DNA of 7,193 nt. It comes from an uncultured bacterium. Its GTDB lineage: Bacteria > Chloroflexota > Anaerolineae > JACIWP01. This document shows, piece by piece, positions 5,739-7,193 of the stretch; positions within the stretch are counted from its first letter, which is position 1, and each line of letters opens with the position of its first letter. The stretch covers positions 1 to 7,193 of the forward strand of contig CAIQJD010000438.1 in assembly GCA_903872005.1 (NCBI GenBank), read 5' to 3'. A program made the translations under genes and the position numbers. The notes beneath the pieces were generated by a model. That model did not search any database, was not told the origin of the DNA, and worked only from the letters and a program-made list of their open reading frames with translations.

Positions 5739-5768
5739 ATCATACCCATACAGGTTCCCCAAATTCAA
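5739..5768 (-). promoter_or_regulatory. Candidate sigma-70-type promoter for rplS
   Basis: On the minus strand TTGAAT (5768-5763, overlapping the trmD stop) is followed by 18 nt and TATGAT (5744-5739), then AAAAT. The boxes match consensus at 4 and 5 of 6 positions. The 73-nt spacer is the most AT-rich stretch of the window. A start near 5732 would give a leader of about 40 nt before rplS. This would let L19 be made at higher level than TrmD. Confidence 0.45.
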
Positions 5769-6559
5769 GGGTCATTCTTTTCTAACCACGCGCGATCCAC
5801 ATCACTCAGGGGCGCGGTGAGCAGCAGGTCGGGGCGCTTGGCGCGTGTGCGGGCCAGGGCCTGCTCGCGGCGCCAGCGCGCGACGCGGCCGTGGTCCCCC
5901 GACACGAGGATGTCGGGCACGGCCAGCCCGCGGTAGACTGGGGGCCGCGTGTAGTGCGGATACTCAAGCAGGCCGGTGGCGAACGAGTCCTCGGCCGCAC
6001 CCATCTCGCAGCCCAACGCGCCGGGGAGCAGCCGGGTCACCGCGTCGACAATCACCCCTGCCGCCAGCTCACCGCCCGAGATGACGAAGTCGCCGATGGA
6101 CAGCTCCTCGGTTACGATCAGCTCGCGCACGCGCTCATCAACCCCCTCATACCTGCCGCAGATCAGCGCGATCCGCCGGTAGCCCGCCAGCTCCGCCGCG
6201 ACCTGCTGCGTGAAGGTCCGTCCCTGGGGCGAGAGCAGGATCACGGGCGCCTGTGCCGGGACGGCCGGCACATCGGTAAGGGTCAGCTCGTCGCCGGTCT
6301 CCGCCGACCACTGCCAGCCTGCCTCGTGCGCCAGGACCGTCTCCACGGCGGTCACGATCGGCTCTGGCTTCATTACCATCCCACCGCCACCGCCATAGGG
6401 GGTGTCGTCGGTGATGCGATGGCGCCCGGCCGCGTAATCGCGTATGTTGTGCAACGCCACCGACATGATGCCGGACTCTTGCGCGCGCTTGAGTATGCTC
6501 TCGCTGAAGATGCCGGTGAAGATGCCGGGAAACAGGGTGAAGATATCGAAGTGCAGCAT
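5765..6559 (-). CDS. trmD: tRNA (guanine(37)-N1)-methyltransferase
   Basis: This 264-residue SPOUT-fold enzyme methylates G37 of tRNAs that have G at position 36, using S-adenosylmethionine, and prevents +1 frameshifts. Conserved blocks are FDIFTLFP (4-11), [17 protein letters not shown] (51-67), [10 protein letters not shown] (109-118), [11 protein letters not shown] (134-144) and [17 protein letters not shown] (151-167). The trefoil-knot cofactor loops are complete. Arg175 and Asp191 (EDSF) align with the catalytic Arg154 and Asp169 of the E. coli enzyme. [11 protein letters not shown] (196-206) and [16 protein letters not shown] (220-235) finish the pattern. A segment at about 78-103 is longer than in the E. 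coli protein. The ATG at 6559 lies 1 nt after the stop of the upstream gene, with AGGAC of that gene's last codons as ribosome site, so the two are cotranscribed. Confidence 0.97.
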   Translation of the reverse strand: MLHFDIFTLFPGIFTGIFSESILKRAQESGIMSVALHNIRDYAAGRHRITDDTPYGGGGGMVMKPEPIVTAVETVLAHEAGWQWSAETGDELTLTDVPAVPAQAPVILLSPQGRTFTQQVAAELAGYRRIALICGRYEGVDERVRELIVTEELSIGDFVISGGELAAGVIVDAVTRLLPGALGCEMGAAEDSFATGLLEYPHYTRPPVYRGLAVPDILVSGDHGRVARWRREQALARTRAKRPDLLLTAPLSDVDRAWLEKNDP

Positions 6560-6560
6560 C

Positions 6561-7193
6561 CTATGGTCCTACGTATTCGCGTTTGAGCCGCGCCAGCGTG
6601 CCATCGGCCTCCAGCGCGAAGAGAGCCTCGTTGATCGCCGACAGCAGGCGTCCGGCGCGTGCCGCGGTGACGATCACATACGGTTCGCTCTGCAGCGGCG
6701 CACCCACCGGGTGGAGCCGCAGGTTGTCGCGGTTGTAAAGCGCCAGGCTGACCGCGTCCACCACCACCACGTCGGCCGCGCCTGCCACGGCCGCATCCAT
6801 CGAAGCCTGGGGCGTCTCGCGCAGGATCAGGGTGGTGCTGATCTCCTGCTGGCGCAGCCAGGTTCGCAGCGCGGCCTCGCTCTGGCTGCCCCATTCGGCC
6901 GCCACGCGCTGCCCCGCGACGTCGCTCTGCTGCCCGATCGCGCTCCCTGCCGGCACGGCCATCATCACTCCTGCCTCATAATACGGGGTCGAGAACGCCA
7001 GCTCGCGCCCCCGGTGCGGCGCCGCCGTCAGGCCCGAGATCGCGCTGTCCACACGTCCGGCCGCGGTCGCGTCCAGCAGTTCATCGAAGCCCGCGCCCAC
7101 CAATTGCAGGCGCACGCCCCACCGCGAGGCGATCGCCTCGGCCAGCGCGACGTCAAACCCATCGGTCGTCCGGTCGCCGGGTCAGGGCTCTCA
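6561..7193 (-). CDS. ABC-type solute-binding protein (SBP_bac_3), partial, with apparent frameshift near the edge
   Basis: The reading frame gives most of a bacterial type-3 extracellular solute-binding domain, the periplasmic or lipid-anchored receptor of polar amino-acid-type ABC importers. [20 protein letters not shown] is followed by [33 protein letters not shown], the classic ligand-pocket segment with the Arg that usually binds the substrate carboxylate. A second lobe ends in [20 protein letters not shown]. The N-terminus and signal peptide lie outside the window. Reading back, this frame meets a TGA at 7184-7182. The neighbouring frame instead encodes [12 protein letters not shown], exactly the kind of sequence expected before FDVALAEA. 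A single base therefore appears to be missing at the GGG run (plus strand 7158-7160), by mutation or by sequencing error. The ligand cannot be told. It lies 1 nt before trmD, an unusual partner. Confidence 0.8.

Noticed and set aside
5692..5764. Possible L19 autoregulatory RNA leader
   Set aside because: The leader predicted from the promoter candidate is only about 40 nt and shows no stable fold. No evidence beyond position.
5891..6586. Plus-strand open frame of about 230 codons opposite trmD
   Set aside because: Antisense shadow. TrmD on the other strand is complete and conserved throughout.

Overview
This is a GC-rich bacterial chromosomal window. The hexamer GCCGGC is strikingly frequent in its left 5.3 kb. 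A mevalonate kinase beside a UbiD-family decarboxylase, a GIN-domain (DUF2807) lipoprotein, and a housekeeping trmD/rplS/rnhB/yraN/miaA block would fit a Chloroflexota (Anaerolineae/Caldilineae-like) genome. That assignment is inference from style and gene content, not from a marker phylogeny.

Left region (1-1551): two minus-strand genes form a translationally coupled pair. Mevalonate kinase (387-1337) is followed, through an ATGA stop/start overlap, by the N-terminal 130 residues of a UbiD-family decarboxylase that runs off the left edge. Together they suggest the archaeal-type mevalonate route through anhydromevalonate phosphate. A candidate promoter at 1364-1392 faces them. On the other side of the divergent spacer lies a secreted lipoprotein (1553-2302) with seven regularly spaced Gly-Asn-Ser/Thr motifs, closed by a strong intrinsic terminator.

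Middle (2360-3296): a RibD_C/dihydrofolate-reductase-like gene (2550-3122) stands alone in sequence that is poor in GCCGGC and visibly less GC-rich. Its stop codon lies inside a GCCTAAC box, and a palindromic, attC-like stretch of about 113 bp follows. The unit resembles an integron gene cassette or its fossil. No integrase gene is in the window.

Right region (3297-7193): all genes are on the minus strand, transcribed from right to left. The order is an ABC-type solute-binding protein (partial, with an apparent frameshift near the right edge), trmD (tRNA m1G37 methyltransferase), rplS (ribosomal protein L19, with its own candidate promoter), rnhB (RNase HII), yraN (UPF0102) and miaA (tRNA A37 dimethylallyltransferase). 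Spacings are 1, 73 and 26 nt, then an 8-nt overlap, then 7 nt. A terminator-like 11-bp hairpin covers the first codons of rnhB, so it may control how much rplS transcription reaches rnhB-yraN-miaA. TrmD and MiaA both act at or beside tRNA position 37, so the cluster is a translation-fidelity and genome-maintenance block.

The points most worth a second look are the mevalonate kinase/UbiD pair, the cassette-like DHFR unit, the GCCGGC-iterated composition with its abrupt drop near 5340, and the hairpin over the rnhB start.
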